This document shows, piece after piece, positions 8,054-16,347 of a stretch of DNA of 52,007 bases. The notes under the pieces are model-generated. The model did not search any database, was not told where the DNA came from, and was given only the letters and a program-made list of their open reading frames with translations. Both the position numbers and the translations under genes were made by a program. Origin of the DNA: Candidatus Choladousia intestinavium (GTDB taxonomy: Bacteria; Bacillota; Clostridia; Lachnospirales; Lachnospiraceae). Every line of letters begins with the position of its first letter. The first letter of the stretch is position 1. The stretch spans positions 1-52,007 of the forward strand of contig DVGK01000052.1 in the NCBI GenBank assembly GCA_018712785.1, given 5' to 3'.

Positions 8054-8099
8054 GGCCCCTCCTCTTCCGGATGCCCTGGACGCTTCGGAAGGAGGGGCC
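8054..8099 (-). terminator. GC-rich hairpin after the arginine-hydrolase operon
   Basis: Very stable stem, GGCCCCTCC then TTCCG pairing with CGGAA and GGAGGGGCC across a 2-nt bulge, beginning 5 nt after the stop of the DDAH-like gene. No T-run follows on the minus strand, so it is either a non-canonical terminator or a 3'-end protector; on the plus strand GTGTTTT follows. Confidence 0.6.
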
Positions 8100-8104
8100 G
8101 TGTT

Positions 8105-8875
8105 TTAGAACCGGAGGCTTAAGCAGCTTAACCCGCCGTCAATCTTCCGGTACTCGGAGGTATCTACCAGGAGCACCTCATAGCCTGCATTTCTGACGAT
8201 CTCAGCCACCTTGGGGAAATTAGCCGGAACGATCACCCTGCCATTTACCCAGATGCAGTTGGCAGCGTACGCTTCCTCTTCGGGAATAATATATTTATTG
8301 TATTTCTGGAATTCGGGCTTGTCGATAAATTCCCCGGATACCAGCATATTATTGTTTTCAATATAGTTTACCCCGGTTTTCAGGTGAAGTACCTTCTCCA
8401 GCTTAACTTCAGAGCCGGTAAGGCCGTACTTCTCAAGAATCGCAATAAACTGGCGGATTCCCTCTTCGTTGGTTCTGGCAGAACGCCCCACGTAGAAATG
8501 GTCTCCCACCATCATAACGTCTCCCCCCTCCAGGGTACCGGGCGCTTTGATGTACTCGATGCAGTCCTCACTGTAGAACTTCTTGATCACCGGAATCATA
8601 GCCTCCACCTCTTTATTTCTCGATGCAGCTCCGGGATTCGTAATAATGGCACATTTTCTGGTCAGCACCGCCGTATCTTCCACAAAACAGGAATCCGGGA
8701 AGTTTTCATCCGCCTCCAGAACCGTCACGTTCACGCCGCAGCTCTTCAATGCTTCAATATAAGCGTCATGCTGCTTCAGCGCCAGCTCATAATCCGGTTT
8801 GCCGAGCTCCGGCGCTGAGGTGATTCCTTCTGTGATCTTTCTGCAGGGTCTTTTTACAATTACATTCTTAAACAT
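8105..8875 (-). CDS. DDAH/arginine-deiminase-fold hydrolase
   Basis: 256 residues of the guanidino-group-modifying enzyme superfamily. Expected active-site pieces are present: PDSCFVEDTAV (60-70), GTLEGGDV with E116, GRSARTNEEG (130-139), H164 in the VLHLKTG motif and the nucleophile C251 near the C-terminus (GGLSCLSLRF). This matches N-omega,N-omega-dimethylarginine dimethylaminohydrolase-type enzymes (methylarginine to citrulline plus methylamine) and related arginine or citrulline hydrolases; the exact substrate is open. It is the last gene of an operon with an amino-acid ABC transporter (14-nt gap), and an ARG-box-like operator at the operon promoter supports a link to arginine compounds. 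Cytoplasmic. Confidence 0.85.
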   Translation of the reverse strand: MFKNVIVKRPCRKITEGITSAPELGKPDYELALKQHDAYIEALKSCGVNVTVLEADENFPDSCFVEDTAVLTRKCAIITNPGAASRNKEVEAMIPVIKKFYSEDCIEYIKAPGTLEGGDVMMVGDHFYVGRSARTNEEGIRQFIAILEKYGLTGSEVKLEKVLHLKTGVNYIENNNMLVSGEFIDKPEFQKYNKYIIPEEEAYAANCIWVNGRVIVPANFPKVAEIVRNAGYEVLLVDTSEYRKIDGGLSCLSLRF

Positions 8876-8889
8876 GTTTTTCTCCTCAT

Positions 8890-9612
8890 CTATAATACTT
8901 TTGATAAAAATTCTCTCAGTCTGGGATTCTGAGGATGTTCAAAAAATTCCTTCGGTGTATTCTCTTCTTTAATAATGCCTTCGTCAATAAAGACTACTTT
9001 CGTACCCACTTCTTTGGCAAAGCCCATCTCATGGGTCACGATCACCATGGTCATTCCTTCATTCGCCAGCTCGCGGATCAAATCCAGCACCTCTCCTACC
9101 ATTTCAGGATCAAGAGCAGAGGTAGGCTCGTCAAAAAGCATAACCTCCGGATTCATGGCCAGAGAGCGGACGATGGCAATACGCTGCTTCTGACCGCCGG
9201 AGAGCCGGTTGGGGTACTCATCGGCTTTATCCTCCAGGCCGATCCTCTTCAAAAGGCGCATGGCGTTTTCCGTGGCCTCTTCCTTCGTCTGAAGCTTCAG
9301 ATGAGTAGGCGCGAAAATAATATTATTCAGGACCGTCATATGGGGAAACAGATTAAAGTGCTGGAAAACCATACCCATCTTCTGGCGCATCTTATTAATA
9401 TCGTTTTGGGGATCTGTGATATTTACGCCGTCAAACCAGATCTCGCCGTCTGTGGGCTCCTCCAGCAGATTCAGGCAGCGCAGAAACGTACTTTTTCCGG
9501 AGCCGCTGGGACCGATAATAACGATCTTTTCTCCTTTTTCCACCTTATAGTCGATTCCGTTCAGAACCTGAAGGCCTTCAAATTCTTTTTTCAGATTTTT
9601 AACCTCGATCAC
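8890..9612 (-). CDS. Amino-acid ABC transporter ATP-binding protein (GlnQ/ArtM type)
   Basis: 240 residues, a complete single-domain ABC ATPase: Walker [11 protein letters not shown]-loop [12 protein letters not shown], signature LSGGQKQR, Walker [13 protein letters not shown] and switch histidine in VIVTHEMGF. The PAAT family (polar amino-acid transport) is clear from the sequence pattern. It overlaps the permease gene by 14 nt. With the upstream family-3 binding protein it makes a complete importer, probably for arginine or a modified arginine given the downstream hydrolase. Confidence 0.95.
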   Translation of the reverse strand: MIEVKNLKKEFEGLQVLNGIDYKVEKGEKIVIIGPSGSGKSTFLRCLNLLEEPTDGEIWFDGVNITDPQNDINKMRQKMGMVFQHFNLFPHMTVLNNIIFAPTHLKLQTKEEATENAMRLLKRIGLEDKADEYPNRLSGGQKQRIAIVRSLAMNPEVMLFDEPTSALDPEMVGEVLDLIRELANEGMTMVIVTHEMGFAKEVGTKVVFIDEGIIKEENTPKEFFEHPQNPRLREFLSKVL

Positions 9613-10339
9613 CCTGTTTCAACCTCCTTTCCAGTATGCTTACTCCCCAGGACAGAATCATGACGCATATAAAATAAACAGCCGCGATAAACAAAAGGGG
9701 CATCATGGCGGACATGGTCCGGCTTCGCACCAGATCCGATGCTCTCGTCAAATCCACAACTGCTATGTAGCCCACCACAGAGGTTTCCTTCAGCACCGCG
9801 ATACCCTCATTGCAGAGCGCCGGCAGGGCTGATTTAAAAGCCTGAGGAAGGATGATGTAGATAATCGTGGTTATGGTTCCTACGCCCAGGGAACGTCCGG
9901 CCTCCATCTGGCCCGCGTCCACGGAGTTTATACCGCCCCGGACAACCTCGGAAACGTACGCAGCCGAATTCAGTCCCATGGCAATGCAGCAGACGATCAC
10001 CTTATTGGGGAATCCTGCCATAATCACAAAAGCCATAATCAGAAGCTGCACCACAAGAGGCACACCTCTCATGACCGCAATGTACAGGGCTAAAATCTTA
10101 TCTATGATCCAGTACACCCAATAAAAAAGCTTTCCATACCAGGTAATAGCCTTTTTTTTCCGCATCTGTGTAAAGCCATACCGGATCATTGCAATGAGGA
10201 TTCCAAAAACCAAGCCCACCACCAAGGAAACCAGGGTGATCAGTATGGTGTTCTGAAAACCTGTGGCAAAAACCTTATACCGGTCATCCCGGATAAAGGT
10301 TCTTATAAAGTCCTCTCTCAGGCCTTCTATCCAGTTCAT
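9599..10339 (-). CDS. Amino-acid ABC transporter permease (HisM/GlnP type)
   Basis: 246 residues. Start at 10339 (MNWIEGL) is chosen because AAGGAAAGGAAG lies just upstream; an in-frame upstream start would lack a site. Membrane segments are visible around [40 protein letters not shown] and [17 protein letters not shown], with the cytoplasmic EAA-type loop ([22 protein letters not shown]) that docks the ATPase. It overlaps the ATPase gene at its 3' end and follows the binding-protein gene across a hairpin. Confidence 0.93.
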   Translation of the reverse strand: MNWIEGLREDFIRTFIRDDRYKVFATGFQNTILITLVSLVVGLVFGILIAMIRYGFTQMRKKKAITWYGKLFYWVYWIIDKILALYIAVMRGVPLVVQLLIMAFVIMAGFPNKVIVCCIAMGLNSAAYVSEVVRGGINSVDAGQMEAGRSLGVGTITTIIYIILPQAFKSALPALCNEGIAVLKETSVVGYIAVVDLTRASDLVRSRTMSAMMPLLFIAAVYFICVMILSWGVSILERRLKQGDRG

Positions 10340-10362
10340 TTTGTTCTTCCTTTCCTTACACA

Positions 10363-10397
10363 AAACAGCGGCACACATACTTGCGCCGCCGCTGTTT
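10363..10397 (-). terminator. Intercistronic attenuator after the binding-protein gene
   Basis: Perfect 10-bp stem AAACAGCGGC/GCCGCTGTTT with a 15-nt loop, followed by TTTTGTG on the minus strand. It lies between the binding-protein stop (10442) and the permease start (10339). Partial termination here would give more binding protein than permease, a common design in ABC operons. Confidence 0.75.
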
Positions 10398-10441
10398 CTT
10401 TATTCTTCTGTCATCCAAAACCTGTGAATCCAAGATCGCTC

Positions 10442-11401
10442 TTACTCAGCTGCTTCTGTCTCTGCAGCAGCCTCTGTGGTGTCCTCGGCAACTGCTTCCG
10501 TTTCGTCTGCGGCAGCCTCAGTCTCCTCAGCAGCTTCTGTTTCATCTGCAGCAGCCTCGGTAGTCGCTTCCGCATCCTCGTCTTCAGCAAGGGACGCCCG
10601 CTCTGTATAATCTAAGATATACTGGTCGATGGTTCCGTCTTCCTTCATGGGGCCAATGATCTCATTGATGGCATCAATCAGCTCTGTCTCCCCTTTGTTG
10701 GCCGCGATGGCGTACTGCTCATTGGTAGAGCTTCCGTCCTCATATACAGCCTCAAAGCATTTCAGACCGTCATTCACTTCACACAGATTCTCAGCAAGAA
10801 GCCGGTCGCAGACAATGGCCTGCACATCTCCCGCGTTCAGTCCCAGGGCAGCTACCGTCAGGTCTTTATACTGCTGTACAGAAGCCCCGGTTCCGGCCAG
10901 AACACCCATATTTACTTCGTCAGAGGCGAGGAAATCTCCCGTAGTGCCAAGGTGAACTCCGATAATATACCCTGCCAGATCCTCAATGGTCTGTACGTTG
11001 TCGTCATCCTCTTTTACTACGATGTACTGGTATGTATCCGTGTACGGCTCAGAGAACTCCATCACTTCCTGACGGTCTTCCGTTACCGTAATCGCCGCGA
11101 TGGCAATATCGGCTTCCTGATTCTCCAGATACATAGAAAGGGAATCGAAGGCAACATTAATGACCTCCAGCTCCACGCCAAGGGCATCCGCGATATCCTG
11201 GGCAATGGCCACATCCACGCCTACCACATCTTCACCCTCCATAAATTCAAAGGGGGGCCAGGCAGCATCGGTAGCCATTACCAGCTTGCCGCTCTCCTGA
11301 ATTCTTTCAAGGGCATTCTGCTCTTCTGCCATGGATGTAATCCCGCATGCCAGGCAGCAGACCATAGAAAGGGTGATACAACCGGAAATTATCTTTTTCA
11401 T
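10442..11401 (-). CDS. Family-3 amino-acid-binding protein with long acidic C-terminal tail
   Basis: 319 residues. A signal peptide (MKKIISGCITLSMVCCLACG) is followed by an SBP_bac_3 domain (about 30-265) with the usual AWPPFEFMEG, GVDVAIAQDIADALG and GTTGDFLA motifs. The signal sequence has several cysteines but no clean lipobox; cleavage at SMA-EE is as likely as lipidation. The last ~48 residues are low-complexity repeats of the TEAAADETEAAEE kind. Ribosome-binding site AAAGGAGAGG precedes the ATG. It heads the transporter-DDAH operon behind an ARG-box-like promoter, so an arginine-related ligand is inferred. Confidence 0.92.
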   Translation of the reverse strand: MKKIISGCITLSMVCCLACGITSMAEEQNALERIQESGKLVMATDAAWPPFEFMEGEDVVGVDVAIAQDIADALGVELEVINVAFDSLSMYLENQEADIAIAAITVTEDRQEVMEFSEPYTDTYQYIVVKEDDDNVQTIEDLAGYIIGVHLGTTGDFLASDEVNMGVLAGTGASVQQYKDLTVAALGLNAGDVQAIVCDRLLAENLCEVNDGLKCFEAVYEDGSSTNEQYAIAANKGETELIDAINEIIGPMKEDGTIDQYILDYTERASLAEDEDAEATTEAAADETEAAEETEAAADETEAVAEDTTEAAAETEAAE

Positions 11402-11425
11402 AATATACCTCTCCTTTGCAGTCTA

Positions 11426-11472
11426 TGAATATTTATGCACCTAATTCTAGTCCAATCTCAGGAGAAAATCAA
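11426..11472 (-). promoter_or_regulatory. Promoter of the amino-acid ABC operon with ARG-box-like operator
   Basis: Minus strand TTGATT (11467-11472), 17 nt, TAGAAT (11444-11449). Just downstream, covering the predicted start point, lies TGAATATTTATGCA (plus strand 11426-11439), which fits the ArgR consensus TGAATWWWWATTCA at 13 of 14 positions. A second, weaker match, TTAAAAAATATTCA (12 of 14), lies at 11479-11492. Repression by ArgR/AhrC is inferred. Confidence 0.65.
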
Positions 11473-11523
11473 CCTTTTTTAAAAAATATTCAAAAAAATA
11501 TATTTTCTATTCAGCCGTCGCTC

Positions 11524-12042
11524 TTATACCCGGTAAATATAATCTGCTTTTCTGGGCTTCGGTTCCGGAAGCTCGCAGTCCCTGTAGCCAAGAATACAGT
11601 TTCCAATCCCAGCGTAGTCTCCCTGGATTCCCCACTTCTTCAGCAAGGCCTTCCCTTCTTCTGTGTCAAAAACCTCTCTGGCCCGGTTGATCCAGCAGGA
11701 ATCTACTCCCAGGGAAAAGGCGGCGTTCATAAGATTTCCCATAACCAGGCTTCCATCTTCAACATAGGTAGGACGGCTTCTGTCTGCCAGGACAATCACA
11801 ACCGTAGGCGCGCCGTAGAAAGGATCTGAATCCGCTCCCATCACCGCCGCGTTCATCTTAGAAAGCGTCTGTATCGTCTCAGGATCCTGTACCACTACCA
11901 TAATGGGCGACTGCATTCCCAGAGCCGTAGGCGCGTACATTCCCGCCTCCAGGATCTGCTCCAGCTCCTGATCCGTAATCTGCTGCTTCTTATACTTACG
12001 GATGCTTCTTCTTTCCTTCAGGCACTTTAATACGTCATTCAT
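11524..12042 (-). CDS. Nitroreductase-family FMN protein
   Basis: 172 residues, short nitroreductase fold. The RRSIRKYKKQQITDQELEQIL start with Arg and Lys residues for FMN phosphate, an APTALGMQSP segment and a C-terminal GIGNCILGY are typical. It would use NAD(P)H and FMN to reduce nitro compounds or quinones; the real substrate is unknown. AAAGGAGGAATTTGCG precedes the ATG. It lies upstream on the same strand as nothing obviously linked: the ABC operon promoter separates it from the next gene. Confidence 0.88.
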   Translation of the reverse strand: MNDVLKCLKERRSIRKYKKQQITDQELEQILEAGMYAPTALGMQSPIMVVVQDPETIQTLSKMNAAVMGADSDPFYGAPTVVIVLADRSRPTYVEDGSLVMGNLMNAAFSLGVDSCWINRAREVFDTEEGKALLKKWGIQGDYAGIGNCILGYRDCELPEPKPRKADYIYRV

Positions 12043-12135
12043 CGCAAATTCCTCCTTTTTATTCTTATAGCTTCAGCTGTTATTAAACAGCATGCCGCCA
12101 TTTTTCAAAAAACCGTTCCGCTATAAAACTTCTTC

Positions 12136-13311
12136 TCAGTAGATGTGAAAGGTATGCACAGCCCACCGGATCAGCCGGTAGGAAACAGGCTCCAGCTCGC
12201 CGGAAGCCTCTGTCAGCATCTGGCGGATCGGGATGGACTGGGGGCAGAGCCTCTCACAGCGGCCGCATCGGATACAGAGAGAAGCGCTGGTGGGTTCCCG
12301 GCGCATGGCTGTAGCCCGGAGGTATTCCTTTTTCCCTGAGCTTCTCTTCTCCGCATACAGCATATTGTAGCAGTGGAAAGCGGTGGGGATGTCTACCCCC
12401 TTGGGACAGGGCATACAGTAGCCGCAGCCGGTGCAGCCCACCTTCATTTTTTCCCGGATTTTCTCTCTGACTCTCTCGATCAACTGAAAATCTTCTTCCA
12501 TAAAGCCGGTTCTGGCCTGCTCTGCCGTCTCTATGTTTTCCTTCACCATCTCCAGAGAATTCATTCCCGAAAGGACGCAGGTTACCTGAGGCTGATTCCA
12601 TAGCCACTTCAGGGCAAGCTGGGCGGGAGTGGCGAATTTTTTATTTTCCTGTATCTCCTGCAGCGCTTCCGCCGGCAGTCCGTTTACCAGCCTTCCTCCT
12701 CGGAGGGGTTCCATAATGATAACCGGAATCCCCTTTTTTCCCGCATACTCCAGCCCTCTCCGTCCTGCTTGTGAGGTCTCGTCCAGATAGTTGTACTGAA
12801 TCTGGCAGAAATCCCAGTCATAGGCATCCAGCAGCTCTATAAACTGCTCTGTATTTCCGTGAAAAGAAAAACCGATCTGCCGGATCTGGCCTTTTTCCTT
12901 CTTTTCCTGAATCCATTCCAGAATCCCGATCCCCTTCAGCCTCTCCCAGGTTTTCACATCATTCAGCATATGCATAAGATAATAATCGATGAAATCGGTT
13001 CTGAGTCTGGAAAGCTGCTCCTGAAACTTTTTCTCAATCCCGCCGTGGGATTTGATCAGGTAGTGCGGAAGCTTCGTGGCCAGATAAACCTTCTCCCTGC
13101 ATCGGTTTTTCCAGAGGATCTCTCCCACTGCCGCCTCATTTCCCGGATATACATACGCAGTATCCAGATAGTTCACTCCATGCTCTATGGCATACATTAA
13201 TTCCTTTTCCGCCTTGGAAAGATCTGTGGAAGAACCATTTTTCGTAAACCTCATACATCCGTATCCCAGAATGGAAATCTCTCTTCCCTGCCTGTCTTTT
13301 CTGTAAATCAT
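12136..13311 (-). CDS. Aldo/keto reductase with C-terminal ferredoxin-like cluster domain
   Basis: 391 residues. An aldo/keto reductase barrel (about 1-275) with the catalytic set visible as NYLDTAYVY (Asp, Tyr), LATKLP (Lys) and YYLMHML (His), then a cysteine-rich extension with two cluster motifs, CTGCGYCMPCPKGV (about 295-308) and CIRCGRCERLCP (about 343-354), suitable for two [4Fe-4S] clusters. This fused form is common in Clostridia and probably couples NAD(P)H chemistry to ferredoxin-like electron transfer. Substrate unknown. A GGGGAG site precedes the ATG. Confidence 0.9.
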   Translation of the reverse strand: MIYRKDRQGREISILGYGCMRFTKNGSSTDLSKAEKELMYAIEHGVNYLDTAYVYPGNEAAVGEILWKNRCREKVYLATKLPHYLIKSHGGIEKKFQEQLSRLRTDFIDYYLMHMLNDVKTWERLKGIGILEWIQEKKEKGQIRQIGFSFHGNTEQFIELLDAYDWDFCQIQYNYLDETSQAGRRGLEYAGKKGIPVIIMEPLRGGRLVNGLPAEALQEIQENKKFATPAQLALKWLWNQPQVTCVLSGMNSLEMVKENIETAEQARTGFMEEDFQLIERVREKIREKMKVGCTGCGYCMPCPKGVDIPTAFHCYNMLYAEKRSSGKKEYLRATAMRREPTSASLCIRCGRCERLCPQSIPIRQMLTEASGELEPVSYRLIRWAVHTFHIY

Positions 13312-13368
13312 GTTCTGCTCCCCGTTTCTCGTGCATCATCTGCCCGGCCCCTTTCAATTCAAAGCCCC

Positions 13369-14409
13369 TCAGCTCTGCCGGCTTCTTTCACTCATCCGGA
13401 TCATCGTTCTGTCAATCTGGGACAGATTCTTCGCGCCGCACATCTCCATGACATCCTGAAGTTCGCCGCCGATCTTGTCAATATAAGCCTTCACCCCTTC
13501 TTCACCGGCTCCATAAACCGCAGGCACAAAGGGCCTGCAGATGAGAACTCCGTCGGCTCCCAGGGCCAGAGCTTTAAACACATCAGCTCCGCTGCGGATG
13601 CCGCCGTCAACCAGGATCCGGACGCCACTTCCAGCAAGTTCTCTGACGATTTCCGGCAGGACCTCTGCCGTAGCCGGGCACTGATCCAGGACACGGCCCC
13701 CATGATTACTCACTACTATAGCAGCCGCTCCCGCTTCCGCAGCCTTCCGTGCTCCTTTAGCTGTCATAATCCCTTTCACAATGAAGGGAACCCCGGCAGA
13801 CTCTGCTATTTTTTTAAGCTCCTCTGTCGTCTTGCTCCCGGCAGGCGGCGTCATATTTTTCAAGAACGGAAGCCCTGCCGCATCAATATCCATTGCGATA
13901 GCAAAACAGCCGCTCTCCCTGCACAAACCTAACTTTTCCTTTATAGTATCTTCATTCCATGGCTTTACAGTGGGCACACCGCAGCCCTCCGCCTCCCGGA
14001 TAGCCGCTGCTGCTCCCTGCACCACCTGCGGGTCTGTTCCATCCCCGGTAAAAGCAGCAATTCCCTTTTCTCTGCAGGCTTTTACCAGTACACGATTGTA
14101 GCTCAGATCGTTATACTTTTCTCCATAGTGAAGATTAACCGCTCCTACGGGTCCTGCGAAAAAAGGATATTTAAAATGTCTTCCGAACAATTCTAGTCCC
14201 GTATCCGCCGCTCCGTTCTCACAGATTGTATCCATATTCAGACGGATTTCCTGCCATTTTTCATAATTGCGGATGGCCGTATCTCCGGTTCCCTTTGCTC
14301 CCGGCCCCGGCATCTGATTTTTACAGGCTCTTCCGTTACAGACCGGGCATGCCCTGCAGTATTTTCCTATACAAGCTCTGGCCTGTGCCAATACCTCCTG
14401 GTAATTCAT
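13369..14409 (-). CDS. FMN-dependent alpha-hydroxy-acid oxidase/dehydrogenase-like protein
   Basis: 346 residues, a TIM barrel of the glycolate/lactate oxidase family. The active-site SNHGGR (about 234-239) carries the catalytic His and the Arg that binds the substrate carboxylate; ILVDGGIRSGADVFKALALGA holds the FMN phosphate. Unlike classical members it starts with five cysteines in 17 residues (C13, C18, C21, C24, C29; CRACPVCNGRAC), which may bind a metal or cluster. In an anaerobe a dehydrogenase passing electrons elsewhere is more likely than an oxygen-using oxidase. GGAGGAGAAGGGT precedes the ATG. Confidence 0.88.
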   Translation of the reverse strand: MNYQEVLAQARACIGKYCRACPVCNGRACKNQMPGPGAKGTGDTAIRNYEKWQEIRLNMDTICENGAADTGLELFGRHFKYPFFAGPVGAVNLHYGEKYNDLSYNRVLVKACREKGIAAFTGDGTDPQVVQGAAAAIREAEGCGVPTVKPWNEDTIKEKLGLCRESGCFAIAMDIDAAGLPFLKNMTPPAGSKTTEELKKIAESAGVPFIVKGIMTAKGARKAAEAGAAAIVVSNHGGRVLDQCPATAEVLPEIVRELAGSGVRILVDGGIRSGADVFKALALGADGVLICRPFVPAVYGAGEEGVKAYIDKIGGELQDVMEMCGAKNLSQIDRTMIRMSERSRQS

Positions 14410-14578
14410 ACCCTTCTCCTCCGTTTTTTAGTATTGTGGGATCATGCAGCCGGCATCAATCTGCCGTGCCTCTTTTGACCCTATATTTCTCTTAAGTATA
14501 GCATAACGGAAGCCGAAAGGGAATCTAAATATGTCAGAATAATTTGTAAATATTGCCGTAAAAACATTACAATTTTTA

Positions 14579-14607
14579 TTGCTGCCACTTCTCTTTTTTG
14601 ATATACT
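14579..14607 (+). promoter_or_regulatory. Promoter of the diguanylate cyclase gene
   Basis: TTGCTG (14579-14584), 17 nt, TATACT (14602-14607) on the plus strand, giving a leader of about 70 nt to the ATG at 14686. Confidence 0.65.
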
Positions 14608-14685
14608 AAAGTAGGTTTGCAAAATCCTTATGTATTTCTACACATTTTCCTCAATAAATACTTTTTATTTACACGGGGTGAACGC

Positions 14686-15792
14686 ATGAAACACCTTTGG
14701 CTTCATTTTACAGGACATTTCAAAAAAAGAAGGCTGTTCTTTACAGAAAATTTCAAAGCGATTGCAGAAGATAATCTGCGTACACTTTTTTGGGCCGTCT
14801 GGGCTTTGGTGATTCTCTTGGTTTTCTTTTTAGGCATAACACCGGTTATCATTGATTCCTGGACCATCACCGTATATCATATCGCTTTTCTGCCGGTCAC
14901 TTTTTTGCTTCTGGGCATAATCGCATTTGTATATACAAGAAAGACCCATAAGACAGGCATCATCTATGCTCTCTGCTTCATCTTTCAAGCCATAATTTAC
15001 TGTTTCGTAATTCTGCTTGACACTGCAGGCGCAAAAGACGTTCCCGCCTCCTTTACCCCGGTTATCTACATAGCCATGCCGGCTATTTTTACGCTGCCAT
15101 TTTATGTGAGCTACGGATTGCTTGGCTTTTTTGAAATTCTGTATTTCCTAGCTATACTTACCTTCAAATCGCCCGAAGTCGGACAATATGACATTTTTAA
15201 TTCACTGGTAGGAATCGGCTGTTCCTTTGCCATTCACTACTTAATTATGTCTCTCCGGCTCCGTGATTATGAAACTCAGATGAAATACAAAACTATGAGT
15301 ATGAAGGACTCTCTGTCTTCCATTTACAACAAGCAGGCAAGTGAAGCCGCCGCCAGGCAGTATCTGACAGCCTGCAATCCAAGTGTAGTCTGTTCTTTTC
15401 TCGTGCTGGATTTAGATGATTTTAAAAAAGTAAATGACACGAAAGGACATATTGCCGGAGACCGGATTCTGGGATGTGTGGGAAAGATACTTCTGAATCT
15501 CTTCCGCCATACGGATATTGTAGGGAGATTCGGCGGAGATGAATTTTTGATCCTGGTCAAAGGAACCGCTTCACCGGTTCTGATTGAAAAAAAATGCCAG
15601 GCAATCCAGGAAGCGCTGCAGCAGATCTCCCGAATGGAAATCGATATGCAGGTGAGCTGCAGCCTTGGCGTTGTCCTGGTGCAGAAACAGCCTGTGGACT
15701 ACGATACACTCTTCCGGACCGCGGATCGGGCTCTTTATGAGGCAAAGAGAGCAGGCAAAGCTCAATACTGCATCCAGAATTACAAGAATTAG
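14686..15792 (+). CDS. Membrane-bound diguanylate cyclase (GGDEF)
   Basis: 368 residues. Five or six membrane spans (about 35-205, for example VWALVILLVFFLGITPVII and ALCFIFQAIIYCFVILL) precede a complete GGDEF domain (about 210-365) with intact catalytic RFGGDEF, preceded by the metal-binding DLDDFKKVND and GHIAGD. It should make cyclic di-GMP in response to a membrane signal. An RxxD inhibitory site is not obvious upstream of GGDEF. Start at 14686 is chosen because GGGGTG lies just before it. No other c-di-GMP gene is in the window. It stands alone, convergent with the Rrf2 gene. Confidence 0.92.
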   Translation: MKHLWLHFTGHFKKRRLFFTENFKAIAEDNLRTLFWAVWALVILLVFFLGITPVIIDSWTITVYHIAFLPVTFLLLGIIAFVYTRKTHKTGIIYALCFIFQAIIYCFVILLDTAGAKDVPASFTPVIYIAMPAIFTLPFYVSYGLLGFFEILYFLAILTFKSPEVGQYDIFNSLVGIGCSFAIHYLIMSLRLRDYETQMKYKTMSMKDSLSSIYNKQASEAAARQYLTACNPSVVCSFLVLDLDDFKKVNDTKGHIAGDRILGCVGKILLNLFRHTDIVGRFGGDEFLILVKGTASPVLIEKKCQAIQEALQQISRMEIDMQVSCSLGVVLVQKQPVDYDTLFRTADRALYEAKRAGKAQYCIQNYKN

Positions 15793-15847
15793 AAACTATA
15801 TCGAAATTTCTTAAGCTTTCCAAATATAATAGCGGCCTGGCCTTTTG

Positions 15848-16288
15848 TCATGCATTATCCAAAAGGCAGGCTTTTAAGTCATCCATAACATTCTTTAGAG
15901 TGATCGCTTTCAGCTCTCTCTCCATTGCTTCCTGAACTCGGAGAAGCTTGTCATCCAGAATGTTATGGATGTTTTTTCCTACCGGGCAATTTAGATTGGG
16001 ATTTTCGTGAAAATGAAAAAGTGTGTTCTCTTCAATACATTCCACTGCCCGGTAGATATCCAGAAAGGTTGTTTCCTCAAGCGGTCTTGCCGGGAACGCG
16101 CCGCCCGTCCCTCTTTTTACTTGAATGATCCCCGCATCCCTCAACTGCGAGAGGATTCTCCGTATAATCACAGGATTCACCTGGATACTGGCTGCCAGGA
16201 AGTCGCTGGTTACTTTATATTCATCCCGGAACGCTTCCATACAGACAAGCATATGTACGGCAATAGTAAATCTGCTGGAAATCTGCAT
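15848..16288 (-). CDS. Rrf2-family transcriptional regulator (YwnA-like)
   Basis: 146 residues. An N-terminal winged helix (MQISSRFTIAVHMLVCMEAF; SQLRDAGIIQVKRGTGGAF) and a short dimerisation helix with FLDIYRAVE and NCPVGKNI, typical of the YwnA branch. The three-cysteine cluster site of IscR/NsrR is absent, so an iron-sulfur sensor is unlikely. Start at 16288 (MQISS) is firm: GGAGGAGG lies 8 nt upstream, and the alternative ATG at 16312 falls inside the -10 box. The operator at 16329-16347 overlaps its own -35 box and recurs twice before the macrodomain gene, so autoregulation and control of that gene are inferred. Confidence 0.9.
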   Translation of the reverse strand: MQISSRFTIAVHMLVCMEAFRDEYKVTSDFLAASIQVNPVIIRRILSQLRDAGIIQVKRGTGGAFPARPLEETTFLDIYRAVECIEENTLFHFHENPNLNCPVGKNIHNILDDKLLRVQEAMERELKAITLKNVMDDLKACLLDNA

Positions 16289-16310
16289 AAGTTTTTCCTC
16301 CTCCCCATCC

Positions 16311-16347
16311 ATTCTATCCTTCCATTAATGTAATGTCAAGCATTACA
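16311..16347 (-). promoter_or_regulatory. Autoregulated promoter of the Rrf2 gene with 19-bp operator
   Basis: Minus strand TTGACA (16334-16339), 17 nt, TAGAAT (16311-16316). The dyad TGTAATG-N5-CATTACA (16329-16347) covers the -35 box and reaches into the stop codon of the macrodomain gene. The leader is only about 16 nt. Confidence 0.8.

Noticed and set aside
16289-16312. Upstream start MDGEEEKL for the Rrf2 protein
   Set aside because: The codons are the ribosome-binding site itself, and the ATG lies in the -10 box.
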